Source: Martensiomyces pterosporus (Eukaryota > Kickxellomycota > Kickxellomycetes > Kickxellales > Kickxellaceae). From it: 27,278 nt of DNA. The stretch's first letter is position 1. Each line of letters begins with the position of its first letter. The translations under genes were made by a program, and so were the position numbers. Positions 1-7,934 of this stretch are shown here, piece after piece. The stretch lies in the NCBI GenBank assembly GCA_025201845.1, contig MU603980.1:1-27278 (forward strand). Direction: 5' to 3'. Below the pieces are notes generated by a model, which was not told the DNA's origin, searched no databases, and worked only from the letters and a program-made list of their open reading frames with translations.

Positions 1-2
1 CT

Positions 3-2207
3 CTCAAGGGCAACCCCCAGGAGCTCCAGGAGCTTGGCGTGTTCTCCAAGGTCCTTGCTGAGCTTGAGAGCACCGACAAGAAGGATGCCGACAAGAAGGA
101 AAAGGCGAAGGACAAGGGCAAGGGCAAGAATGAGGCCACAGCAGATTCTCCTGCCAGCGGCGACGAGGACCAGTCAAAGTCTGTCAACGACACCAAGACC
201 GAGGACGAGTACAACCTGGAGCGCCTGCGCAAGATGGCTGAGCAGAAGGGGCTCGATCCCAATGCCGACCAGTCTGTCATTGAGGGCACGCTTGTTGAGG
301 ATGAGGAGCGCGAAATCGGCAGCGTAAAGGCAGCTGTTTGGCTAGGGTACTTCAAAGCGTGCGGCAGCAAGCAGTTTTGGGTAGTGGCACTGGCGCTCCT
401 CCTTGGATCGCAGCTCATACAGGTACTCCAGGTCTACTGGATCAGGCGCTGGGTAGCGTCGACTGGGGAGCCAGACAAAGAGGGCGAAATCATAGGTGCC
501 CATTCAGGTGCATACTGGCTGGCTATATACTTTTTGATCGGCCTTGTTGCGTCCTGCCTCCACTACTTGTTCCTCCTGGCTTCAACCACAGGTGCGATTA
601 GGGCGTCACGGGTAATACATGAGCGTCTGCTGCGTTCAGTTGTGCATGCGACGCCTCGGTTCTTCGACTCCACTCCGCTGGGGCGAATTGTCAACAGGTT
701 CTCGCGTGACATGCAGGCAATCGATGAGGGCGTTATTGACAAGCTGGCATGGTGGCTAACGGAAATTGTGGCTGCCATCATTGTGCTTCTGATCGTCGTC
801 GCAGCCATACCTGCATTCATAGTCGTCACAATTGCAATATCTGCTGTCTATGCCGCCATTGCTCGCTACTACCTGGCTGCCTCCAGGGAACTCAAGCGCC
901 TCGAGTCCAACACCATGTCCCCGGTGCTGTCCCTGTTCGGCGAGCTGGTTCTTGGTGTCTCGTCCATCCGCGCCTTTGGTGTCAAGAGGTACTACCTCAA
1001 GGAGGCCCTCAGCCGGATCAGCGCACACAACCGCTCCTTTTACCTTGTTTGGGCTACTAACCGCTGGCTCTCAATACGGGTCATTGTTGCTGGTGCCTCT
1101 GTTGCAAGTATCTCTGCAGTGTTGGCCCTATCAAGTATTGGCCGTCTGGATGCCGGGATGGCCGGCTTTGTCCTCTCATATGCGTTGTCATTTTCAGACA
1201 GGATGATTTGGGTGATCCGCAACTACAGCGCCAACGAGCTGAACATGAATGCTGTTGAGCGCGTCGGCCAGTACCTCAAGGTCGAGCAAGAGGCGCCGCT
1301 CGAGTCGACCCCAGAGAACAAGCCGCCGCCTGCCTGGCCACAGACCGGCAACATTGAGATCGAGAGCCTTGTCATCGAGTACGTCCCCGGCGTGCCCGTG
1401 CTCCACGACCTGTCTCTGTCGGTCAAGCACGGAGAGAAGATTGGCGTTGTTGGTCGCACCGGTGCAGGCAAGTCGACTCTTTCGCTGGCGTTCCTGCGCT
1501 TCATCGAGGCGGCCAAGGGTCGCATTACCCTGGACAACGTGGACATCTCAAAGATCGGCCTGGAGGACCTGCGCCGCAACGTCACCATCATCCCTCAGGA
1601 CCCAGTCCTGTTCAACGGCACGATCCGCTTTAACCTGGATCCCTTTGGCGAGTACCCCGACGAGCTTGTCTGGGACGCACTGAAGCGCGCGCACCTGGTT
1701 CGTGAGCGCGGCAGCCAGAGCACCAGCGCCACCACCAGCGTCTACGAGGGCAGCAGCGAGGGCTTGAACGACAACGCGCTTGAGCGCATGAGCGGAATAT
1801 TCACCAGCCTCGATGCGGAAATCAAGGAGAACGGCCAGAACCTGTCTCTTGGCCAGCGCCAGCTTGTTGCGCTTGCGCGTGCGCTGGTGCGCCGGTCGCG
1901 CCTGATCATCATGGACGAGGCCACTGCGTCCGTCGACTTTGACACCGACGACCGCATCCAGCGCACGATCCGCGGGCCCGAGTTTGCCGACTCGACCCTG
2001 TTCTGCATTGCGCACCGCCTGCGCACGATCATTGACTACGACCGCGTTCTTGTGCTGGACAAGGGCAAGATTGCAGAGTTTGACACACCGTGGAACCTCC
2101 TGCAGAAGGACGACAGCGACAGCAGCATCTTCAAGAGCATGTGCCTCAAGTCTGGCGAGTACGAGTATCTGCTTGGAGCCGCGCAGCGCAAGAGCCAGGC
2201 CGACTAA
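3..2207 (+). CDS. ABC transporter, ABCC/MRP (Ycf1/Bpt1-like) family, 5'-truncated
   Basis: The frame is open to the left edge, so this is the C-terminal ~734 residues of a larger protein; the true start and the first half (TMD1 and NBD1) lie outside. The visible part starts just after NBD1, with a charged Lys/Asp/Glu-rich linker (to about nt 300). A second transmembrane domain follows (about nt 330-1240, several hydrophobic helices), then NBD2. NBD2 has Walker A GRTGAGKST (from nt 1452), the ABCC-style signature LSLGQRQ (LSLGQ in place of LSGGQ), Walker B LIIMDEATAS and the H-loop in CIAHRLRTI. The ABCC family pumps glutathione, glucuronide or metal conjugates and bile-acid-like anions, often into the fungal vacuole. 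The substrate cannot be told from this half. No intron is needed. It converges on the GPI-protein gene 197 bp downstream. The family call is firm; the exact orthologue is open. Confidence 0.93.
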   Translation, partial: LKGNPQELQELGVFSKVLAELESTDKKDADKKEKAKDKGKGKNEATADSPASGDEDQSKSVNDTKTEDEYNLERLRKMAEQKGLDPNADQSVIEGTLVEDEEREIGSVKAAVWLGYFKACGSKQFWVVALALLLGSQLIQVLQVYWIRRWVASTGEPDKEGEIIGAHSGAYWLAIYFLIGLVASCLHYLFLLASTTGAIRASRVIHERLLRSVVHATPRFFDSTPLGRIVNRFSRDMQAIDEGVIDKLAWWLTEIVAAIIVLLIVVAAIPAFIVVTIAISAVYAAIARYYLAASRELKRLESNTMSPVLSLFGELVLGVSSIRAFGVKRYYLKEALSRISAHNRSFYLVWATNRWLSIRVIVAGASVASISAVLALSSIGRLDAGMAGFVLSYALSFSDRMIWVIRNYSANELNMNAVERVGQYLKVEQEAPLESTPENKPPPAWPQTGNIEIESLVIEYVPGVPVLHDLSLSVKHGEKIGVVGRTGAGKSTLSLAFLRFIEAAKGRITLDNVDISKIGLEDLRRNVTIIPQDPVLFNGTIRFNLDPFGEYPDELVWDALKRAHLVRERGSQSTSATTSVYEGSSEGLNDNALERMSGIFTSLDAEIKENGQNLSLGQRQLVALARALVRRSRLIIMDEATASVDFDTDDRIQRTIRGPEFADSTLFCIAHRLRTIIDYDRVLVLDKGKIAEFDTPWNLLQKDDSDSSIFKSMCLKSGEYEYLLGAAQRKSQAD

Positions 2208-2404
2208 CCGCGTGTTTGGACGCCCTTTTGCTCCTCGCCGCCGAGCTCCAGAACCTCTCTTTTTCAATACTAGCATTTCTGATTTCTTTCTTTGTTCCCA
2301 ACAAGCGGAGATACATTCAAGTGGCATTGCTAAAAACTTGCGGAAAACGATATGAACAAAAAAAGGCGCTAGACTAGACTCTGGGCAGCAGCTGTTATTA
2401 TTGC

Positions 2405-3253
2405 TTAGAAGAGAGCAGCGACGGCGGCAATAGCAGCGACACCAAGCGAGGAGGCGATCTTGGTGGCAGGGGCACCGGACACTGGGGTGGCGGATACCTT
2501 GGCGTTGGACTCCGAGTGCGAGTGCGAGTGCTCGTCCTCAGCGCTGTCGGAGCTCTCGCTCTCGCTCTCCTCGTCAGAGCCGCTCTCGGACTCCAGCTCG
2601 TCGCTGTCCTCGGCGGAAGCGTCAGTGGCAGCGGTCTCAGCGTCCTCGCTGTCGGTCTTGTCGGTGGCGCTCTCGGCAGCGTCGCTGTCGGACTCGGCGC
2701 TGACAGAGACCTCGTTGTCGCCGGTGTTGGCGTTGGTCTCGGCAGAGTCAGTGCTGCTCTCGGTGCTGGCGGTGGTGTGGGTCTCGGCAGTCTCGGCAGT
2801 CTCGGCAGTCTCAGTAGCCTGAGTAGACTCGGTAGACTCGGTAGTCTCAGCGGCCTCGGTAGCCTGGGTAGTCTCGGCGGTGGTGGAGGGGGAGGCAGTA
2901 ACAGCAGGAGCTGACGAGGTAGAAGCACCAGCGGCGCCAGTCTCGGTGTTGGCAGTGGCAGCAGCGCCGTTGCCCGAGATGCCGAGGATGGGGTAGCCAA
3001 TCTGGGTGGGGAGCTCGCTCTCGATCCTGCTCACAATGGCGAGGTCGTAGGTGCTGGGGAGGGCAACGCCGCCGCTGAGGATGTCCTTGAACTGCTGGAG
3101 CAGGTCAGGCTGTCCCTGGATCACGGGGAGGGCGGCCGAGGCGTGGGAAAGGACATTGTTCCAGTTCTGGGAGATCGAGGCGAGATCCATCTCCTGCTGC
3201 TGAGCGGCAGCGAGGGCAGCGAGGGCAAGGAGAGCAGTAGTCTTGGCAACCAT
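2405..3253 (-). CDS. Secreted Ser/Thr/Glu-rich protein, probably GPI-anchored
   Basis: A 282-residue protein on one exon. It begins MVAKTTALLALAALAAAQQQ, a good signal peptide with likely cleavage after the Ala run. Residues ~20-95 form a compact hydrophobic/polar region (ASISQNWNNVLSHASAALP, then PTQIGYPILGISGNG) with no Cys. Residues ~100-255 are low-complexity Ser/Thr/Ala/Glu/Asp, with repeated ETA/TES/SD units and a His/Ser patch (EDEHSHSHSES). The C-terminus has a small-residue stretch (VSGAPATK), then a hydrophobic tail (IASSLGVAAIAAVAALF) ending at the stop, as in GPI-attachment signals. I infer a heavily O-glycosylated wall or plasma-membrane protein. No enzymatic domain is recognised. 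The start is the ATG at 3253, whose signal peptide is intact. The same window encodes PIG-U, part of the machinery that attaches such anchors. Confidence 0.85.
   Translation of the reverse strand: MVAKTTALLALAALAAAQQQEMDLASISQNWNNVLSHASAALPVIQGQPDLLQQFKDILSGGVALPSTYDLAIVSRIESELPTQIGYPILGISGNGAAATANTETGAAGASTSSAPAVTASPSTTAETTQATEAAETTESTESTQATETAETAETAETHTTASTESSTDSAETNANTGDNEVSVSAESDSDAAESATDKTDSEDAETAATDASAEDSDELESESGSDEESESESSDSAEDEHSHSHSESNAKVSATPVSGAPATKIASSLGVAAIAAVAALF
2781..2872 (-). repeat. Degenerate 9-bp coding repeat in the GPI-protein gene
   Basis: The plus strand shows tandem copies close to tctcggcag / tctcagtag / actcggtag. Read on the minus strand they encode ETA, TES and TET units of the Ser/Thr/Glu-rich stalk. 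Such in-frame repeats commonly vary in length between strains of fungi. Confidence 0.7.
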
Positions 3254-4455
3254 TGTTTGGCAGGGGTTTGCTGTTAAGAGAGCTGAGGGATGTCTGGGGC
3301 TATGTTACAAAGGCCACGAGCGTTGTGCAGGCGATCAGTATGATGTGTCCGCAGAGTGTGCAGGAAAAGACGAAGAAAAAAGACAGGGATGTTGGGTTCC
3401 TCCTGCCACCCGGGAGGCGCGCTCGCCTTTTGTATCTGCGCCAGAGAGATGCGATGCCTGATAATGATGCAGAGGCAGTTGCACCATTTTGATCTAGAAA
3501 CAGGCCAAGACAACAGTCGCAAGCTGTATTCCATGGTGTAGCACCAGGCATGCGCTACTCTCCAATCATTGCGGGGAGCACCCTGTGCCTGTATCGGTGA
3601 AACGTCGGCATTGAATGTTGGGGAGCGTACGAGTGGGCTTTTGCTGCGCGTCTTGCCCGGGCTGGCGAGTGGGCGGGCGTGTAGAAAGCGCGAGAATGGC
3701 CAGGCGATTGGGACAGCAATAGTGGCGGTCAGGGGTAACTTTCGCGCTGGAATGCCCTCTGCACGCAGCGATCCAGTCGCTGCTGCTGCTGCTGCTCAAC
3801 CACCCGCGGGCTCGGTGGGACGCGAGGCGCGAGGCTGATGTGGCTCTGCTATGCGTGCCGCTGGCAGAAATAGTATATATGGCGCATGTGTGGTGATGGA
3901 CTGGATCTTGCAGGCAATCTATCGCCGTGCCTGGGAGACCGATGCTGTGCCGCTCTGGCTTTCCCCACGCAGGCTTGCGCATCCATGCAAAGCAGCTGGC
4001 ATTTGTTTTTCCCAAAAAGGGATCGACGCTTTCTCGGTCAGAGCCTGTTATTGCTCGATGGTGCTTGATGCAGCTGGCTGCTCGCCGCTGCTCCCCCGGC
4101 GGTTCTCAGTGGTTTGTTTTGCTGCAGCTGCCACTGGGTGGGATGGAAAGACGGCTGCCGTTCCATTTTCTGGTGCTCTTTCTTTTCTCAAGCGCCTTTA
4201 TTTTCCACCTTTGCATTCTCAGCCCTCTACCAGCCCTTTATTTCTCGCCTTGTACTCCCCCTCTTGCATAACAGCGTCCCTTGTTCCCGCGCCTGCTCCC
4301 TGCCTACCACGACACGCCCCGCATTAACGCCTTGCTTCTGTAGGGGGCCATTTGTAGCCGCCACAACCACAAACAACTAGCGTGCGTGTGTCCATCCATC
4401 CAGCAAGGCCATCCTCCACGTGGGAGAGCAGGTGTATCTTGCAACAAACACGCGC
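3254..4455. other. 1.2 kb divergent intergenic region
   Basis: This region lies between the start of the GPI-protein gene (-) and the start of the membrane-protein gene (+). I see no convincing coding sequence in it. It holds a short CTG repeat (about 3778-3796), a TATA-like element (about 3872-3880) and pyrimidine-rich stretches (about 4170-4330). A CACGTG palindrome at 4417-4422 lies 33 bp upstream of the plus-strand ATG. It probably carries the promoters of both genes. Confidence 0.6.
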
Positions 4456-5748
4456 ATGTGGAGGAAGAAGAGGGACAGCGCTGTTGGCGCCAACAGCTCT
4501 CCACTTGTCGTACAGGCCAGGGGCCAGGACAGGCCCCCATTGGAAGAAACAGCTACTGCTGCCACGACGGGCACCCCCAAAGGAGACGGCGCGGACATGT
4601 GGATATACCCCGAGCCTACGGCGCATGGAGGCAGAGACGGAGATGGAGCTGCTACAGCAACTGCAGCGCCAACCCACATAAGGGCTGCTGCCGAGGCCAT
4701 AATATTCATCGACGCCAATGCCCACACATTCACTGCGACGGGCCACTTCTCCAGAGCCACCGCTGCCCCTACGCAGGCGATAGGCTCGTCGGCCCCGCCG
4801 CTGCGAGCTGCTTCTGCCACCCACGATGTTGTCTCGATTATTGCAACGCTATGCGGCCCGCTGATGCTCCCTTGCCGCAAAAAGCCACCGGAATACCAGT
4901 CAGCATCTCTTTCGGACAGCGACTCGGACAGCGAGACAGGAACCGGAATAGATAATCGGAACGGGCGGTTTATGGCCAGCAGCGGCGCTGCATACCTATC
5001 GCTTTCGCCCACTACGTCGGAAGCGCCAGTGCTTACGCCGACGGATAATGGCTCTATCAACTACAATGGCCAGAACATACCTACGAAATCGGATAACAAC
5101 AACTACAACATCAGAACCGTTATGAAAATCGTAGTGCCAGTAGTTGGTGTCTTTTTGGTGTTGGTGTGCATTGTTGCCCTGATGCGTAGACGGAAGCACC
5201 GACATGACTCGGGCAATGCCACGCGAGAGGTTTCAGGTGGCGACAGCATGTACTCCAACTCGGATGCAGGCTCGTCGAGTGTCATAGTATCTACAGAGCA
5301 GCAGCAGCACCAGCACCAGCACCAGCAAGGGCCGCTGCCAGAGATGACCCAAATAGGACCCTCCAGCGTCGTACACTCGAGCACCACCATGAGCTCGACA
5401 TCCTCGGATCAGCGCTCCACCGCGCGCTTACGGCCACCACCCAATATCGCAAGCCTGGACGTGTCGGCAATCGCCAGCGGAGCACCAGTACAGATAGCTG
5501 CTGCCTCGCCGCGACCACCGCTGGCACCTTTGCCTCCTCGGGGCCATTCCATGTTCAGCGACTTGCCACCAGAGGATCTGCCGCCGTACATCGACCCTAT
5601 TGTAGAGGCCATGACACCTGCCGTTGCCGCTGCCGTTGCCGAATCTCCAGAAAACCCTCCGCAAGGCACTGCTGCGAGCCCTACACACCAACACCCGCCC
5701 CCGTACCACACCATCGATACGCCTACGCTGCAGGCCCCCACGCGCTAA
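4456..5748 (+). CDS. Single-pass membrane protein with PPxY-type motifs, unknown function
   Basis: I do not recognise this 430-residue protein. The first in-frame ATG after a stop at 4378-4380 is at 4456. The N-terminal ~220 residues are Ala/Thr/Ser-rich and of low complexity, with an SDSDSDSE acidic patch and an Asn-rich stretch before the membrane. One strong transmembrane helix (about residues 224-246, KIVVPVVGVFLVLVCIVALM) is followed by RRRKHRH. By the positive-inside rule this puts the C-terminal ~180 residues in the cytosol. That tail has a Gln/His run and proline-rich segments with LPPY (375-378) and PPPY (414-417); PPEY also occurs at 144-147. PPxY and LPxY motifs bind WW domains of Nedd4/Rsp5 ubiquitin ligases, so a ligase-recruiting membrane adaptor is a possible role (inference). 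No N-terminal signal peptide is visible, so the N-terminus or an upstream exon may be mis-modelled. Confidence 0.62.
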   Translation: MWRKKRDSAVGANSSPLVVQARGQDRPPLEETATAATTGTPKGDGADMWIYPEPTAHGGRDGDGAATATAAPTHIRAAAEAIIFIDANAHTFTATGHFSRATAAPTQAIGSSAPPLRAASATHDVVSIIATLCGPLMLPCRKKPPEYQSASLSDSDSDSETGTGIDNRNGRFMASSGAAYLSLSPTTSEAPVLTPTDNGSINYNGQNIPTKSDNNNYNIRTVMKIVVPVVGVFLVLVCIVALMRRRKHRHDSGNATREVSGGDSMYSNSDAGSSSVIVSTEQQQHQHQHQQGPLPEMTQIGPSSVVHSSTTMSSTSSDQRSTARLRPPPNIASLDVSAIASGAPVQIAAASPRPPLAPLPPRGHSMFSDLPPEDLPPYIDPIVEAMTPAVAAAVAESPENPPQGTAASPTHQHPPPYHTIDTPTLQAPTR

Positions 5749-5878
5749 GCCCCGTCTGTGTTTTATATCTGCATTCACTTTCCTTCTTGTACATCATCTT
5801 TGCCTACGCCATCAGCCATTTCCAGCAATACCATCGCTGTTCCATAAATACAAAAGCTCTGTATAGAGGAGCTGCTGC

Positions 5879-7666
5879 CTACATTCCAAGCCCCTCAATT
5901 GCGAGTGCCTTGACCAAAAGCGAGAGTGCTACCTCCTTGATCGCTGTGTCTGCGCTCAGCTCTCCACGAGCAGCGCCTTCGGCAAGCACAAATGCAAGGC
6001 CGGCGGCTTTGCCAGCCCCGCCGCGCAGTTCACCCACCAACGTCCTGCCTGCGCTCTCGCCAGCGATGCCGCTGCCGCTGCCAGATCCATTCACTTGCCG
6101 GGCAGCTGTATTGCTGGTGGCTAGTCCCCCATCTGCACAGGGAGTGCTTGTGCTGCTTTCGGCTACCCTAGGCTGGCCGCTTCGCTCAGGAGAAGCAGCA
6201 GTAGACAGCCTGCCACTTGGTGCCTCCAGATCCCCGATCGCATCTTGCGGCTGATCCTGCCCCTTGCGCTTGCTCATTTGCAGAGGCTCTGGTGTTGCGC
6301 TGCTGCTCGTATACGTGCTCCGAGAAGTGAGGTGTTTCCTCAGCTCAAAATGAATGCGCTTCCACGTCTCGCCAAGCTTGGGCAGCGGCGCCGTATTTTG
6401 ATCGCTGTCATTCACAGCAGACACGGCATCTGACGCTGCGCTTTGGGCGGCTGTTGCCGCAGACATATCGAGCACTGGCATCTCTTGATCCGGCTCTCCT
6501 TGAGCCATAGACAGCGGCCGGCGTGTCTCCAGCGCCAACTCAGTCGGGTTTAAAAGCGGGTCATGCCCAGTATGTGGCGCCATCATAGAGAGCGCGCCTG
6601 TGCTGAACGAGGGGTGCAGCCTTGTGACATCTGTTGCTCCATGTTGCTGGTGCTGCTGCCCTTGTGCTGGGGGCACTGCTCGCGCATCGCCAGTGTCTTT
6701 CAGCGACGTAGCTCCAAAAGCTTCGCTGGCGGCTATGCTAGCGGACTCCCCAGTCAAAGCAGTACTCTGGCTGCTACTGCGAGGTGCGGCGTGTTGCGGT
6801 CGACAAGCGCGGCTCTCTGGTATAGCTTGGCTGCGCCCTGACTGGGATTCTGCCAGTGGTCTCGTTGTCGATAACGCAACTTGGCTGGCAGATGCCGGTG
6901 TCAAGTGCACCTTGTCTGTGCTTTCTTGGCTGTCCTCGGTGCTCCGTTGCCGCTCTCTGCCGCTCTCATCGCCATCTAATAGTATAGGCTCTGTAGCTGA
7001 CCGAGAGAGGCTTACCAGTGGCGCGGCCTGGCAGATATCTGTTGACATGCGCTGCCTGATCTTTACATGCCGCATGACCGGGTGAACGCCGTTCTGGAAC
7101 GGCAGACTGCTGGCATCGCTTGTGCTGCTGGAGGGCGCTGATGGCAGCGGCCTGCCGGGCCATAGCCACTGCGCGTACGGGTTTGGTAGAACCAGTCCTT
7201 TGCCAGTGTATGTCTCGACAAACTCGCTCTCTTCTGGGATGATCTCGCCATCTTGCTCAAACCGCAGATACTCGTTTTGGTACGAGGCTACCCGCCACAG
7301 CTGCAGCTTGCGCAAGCACATAATCACGACGCCAGTGACGTTGGAGCCATCGAGGCAGTGGATATACAGGGGAGCCCTTGCCGGGTCCGCTACCAGCGCT
7401 AGGCACTGCGAGACAATGGAATCTGTTACTGTGACGTTTTCGTTTGGCGATTCAACAGCGACAGTTATCCGTGTGATGCCCTCCGCCTCGCAGAACTCGC
7501 TGAGCGCATTGTCGCGGTCTCCGGGTATGAGCGACAGTATGGTCTTGAGCCGCTGGCGCCTAAGGAACCGAAAGTTGCGCTGCTTTGGATATCCACCGCG
7601 GTAAAGATGGTTCTGAACGCGCTCGAACCGGTATGGCGGTATCAGTGGATCGATGATGTCTGGCAT
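5879..7666 (-). CDS. Oca/Siw14-family tyrosine-phosphatase-like protein with degenerate active site
   Basis: A 595-residue protein. I take the ATG at 7666 because it starts directly before the conserved family opening (LIPPYRFERVQNHLYRGGYP). The open frame runs upstream to 8050, but that part looks like leader sequence and would overlap the flippase gene. Residues ~1-170 are the atypical dual-specificity phosphatase fold of plants and fungi (Siw14/Oca1/Oca4/Oca6 group), with the family's FRFLRRQRLKTILSL segment. The P-loop reads IHCLDGSNVTG: nucleophile C104 is present, but the signature C-x5-R has Val110 where Arg should be. The family acts on inositol pyrophosphates or phosphotyrosine; without the Arg this member is probably inactive or altered. 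Residues ~190-595 are a Ser/Pro/Ala-rich, apparently disordered tail. It converges on the membrane-protein gene, 130 bp away. I lean to the Oca4/Oca6 side of the family. Confidence 0.85.
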   Translation of the reverse strand: MPDIIDPLIPPYRFERVQNHLYRGGYPKQRNFRFLRRQRLKTILSLIPGDRDNALSEFCEAEGITRITVAVESPNENVTVTDSIVSQCLALVADPARAPLYIHCLDGSNVTGVVIMCLRKLQLWRVASYQNEYLRFEQDGEIIPEESEFVETYTGKGLVLPNPYAQWLWPGRPLPSAPSSSTSDASSLPFQNGVHPVMRHVKIRQRMSTDICQAAPLVSLSRSATEPILLDGDESGRERQRSTEDSQESTDKVHLTPASASQVALSTTRPLAESQSGRSQAIPESRACRPQHAAPRSSSQSTALTGESASIAASEAFGATSLKDTGDARAVPPAQGQQHQQHGATDVTRLHPSFSTGALSMMAPHTGHDPLLNPTELALETRRPLSMAQGEPDQEMPVLDMSAATAAQSAASDAVSAVNDSDQNTAPLPKLGETWKRIHFELRKHLTSRSTYTSSSATPEPLQMSKRKGQDQPQDAIGDLEAPSGRLSTAASPERSGQPRVAESSTSTPCADGGLATSNTAARQVNGSGSGSGIAGESAGRTLVGELRGGAGKAAGLAFVLAEGAARGELSADTAIKEVALSLLVKALAIEGLGM

Positions 7667-7934
7667 TTTGTCAAGCGGGCACGCGGGACTACAAAACAGC
7701 ACAGGAAGCCTTAAAGCACCCAGGTAAGCGGGGTTGACGGAGGGTGGAGCAGCGCCGCCGCGCGCTCGGGCGTTGGCGGCAGTTGTCTGCGGCCACTCGG
7801 GTCCTCGGCCCTTGTGGGCCATTTCCACGTGAACTAATGAGCGTCCCATGGCACGAGCAGATCTGTAATTAGAAACGAATAGAGGTATAAGAAAGGATGC
7901 GCTATGGTATGGATAAGAGCATGTGCAGAGGCAA

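Noticed and set aside
1548..2327. 259-residue minus-strand frame opposite the ABC transporter NBD2.
   Set aside because: Antisense shadow of a clearly conserved domain.
7826..7831. CACGTG hexamers also at 4417-4422 and inside the flippase gene (about 12105), suggesting a shared bHLH regulon.
   Set aside because: Several copies of a hexamer are expected by chance in 27 kb, so no enrichment can be claimed.
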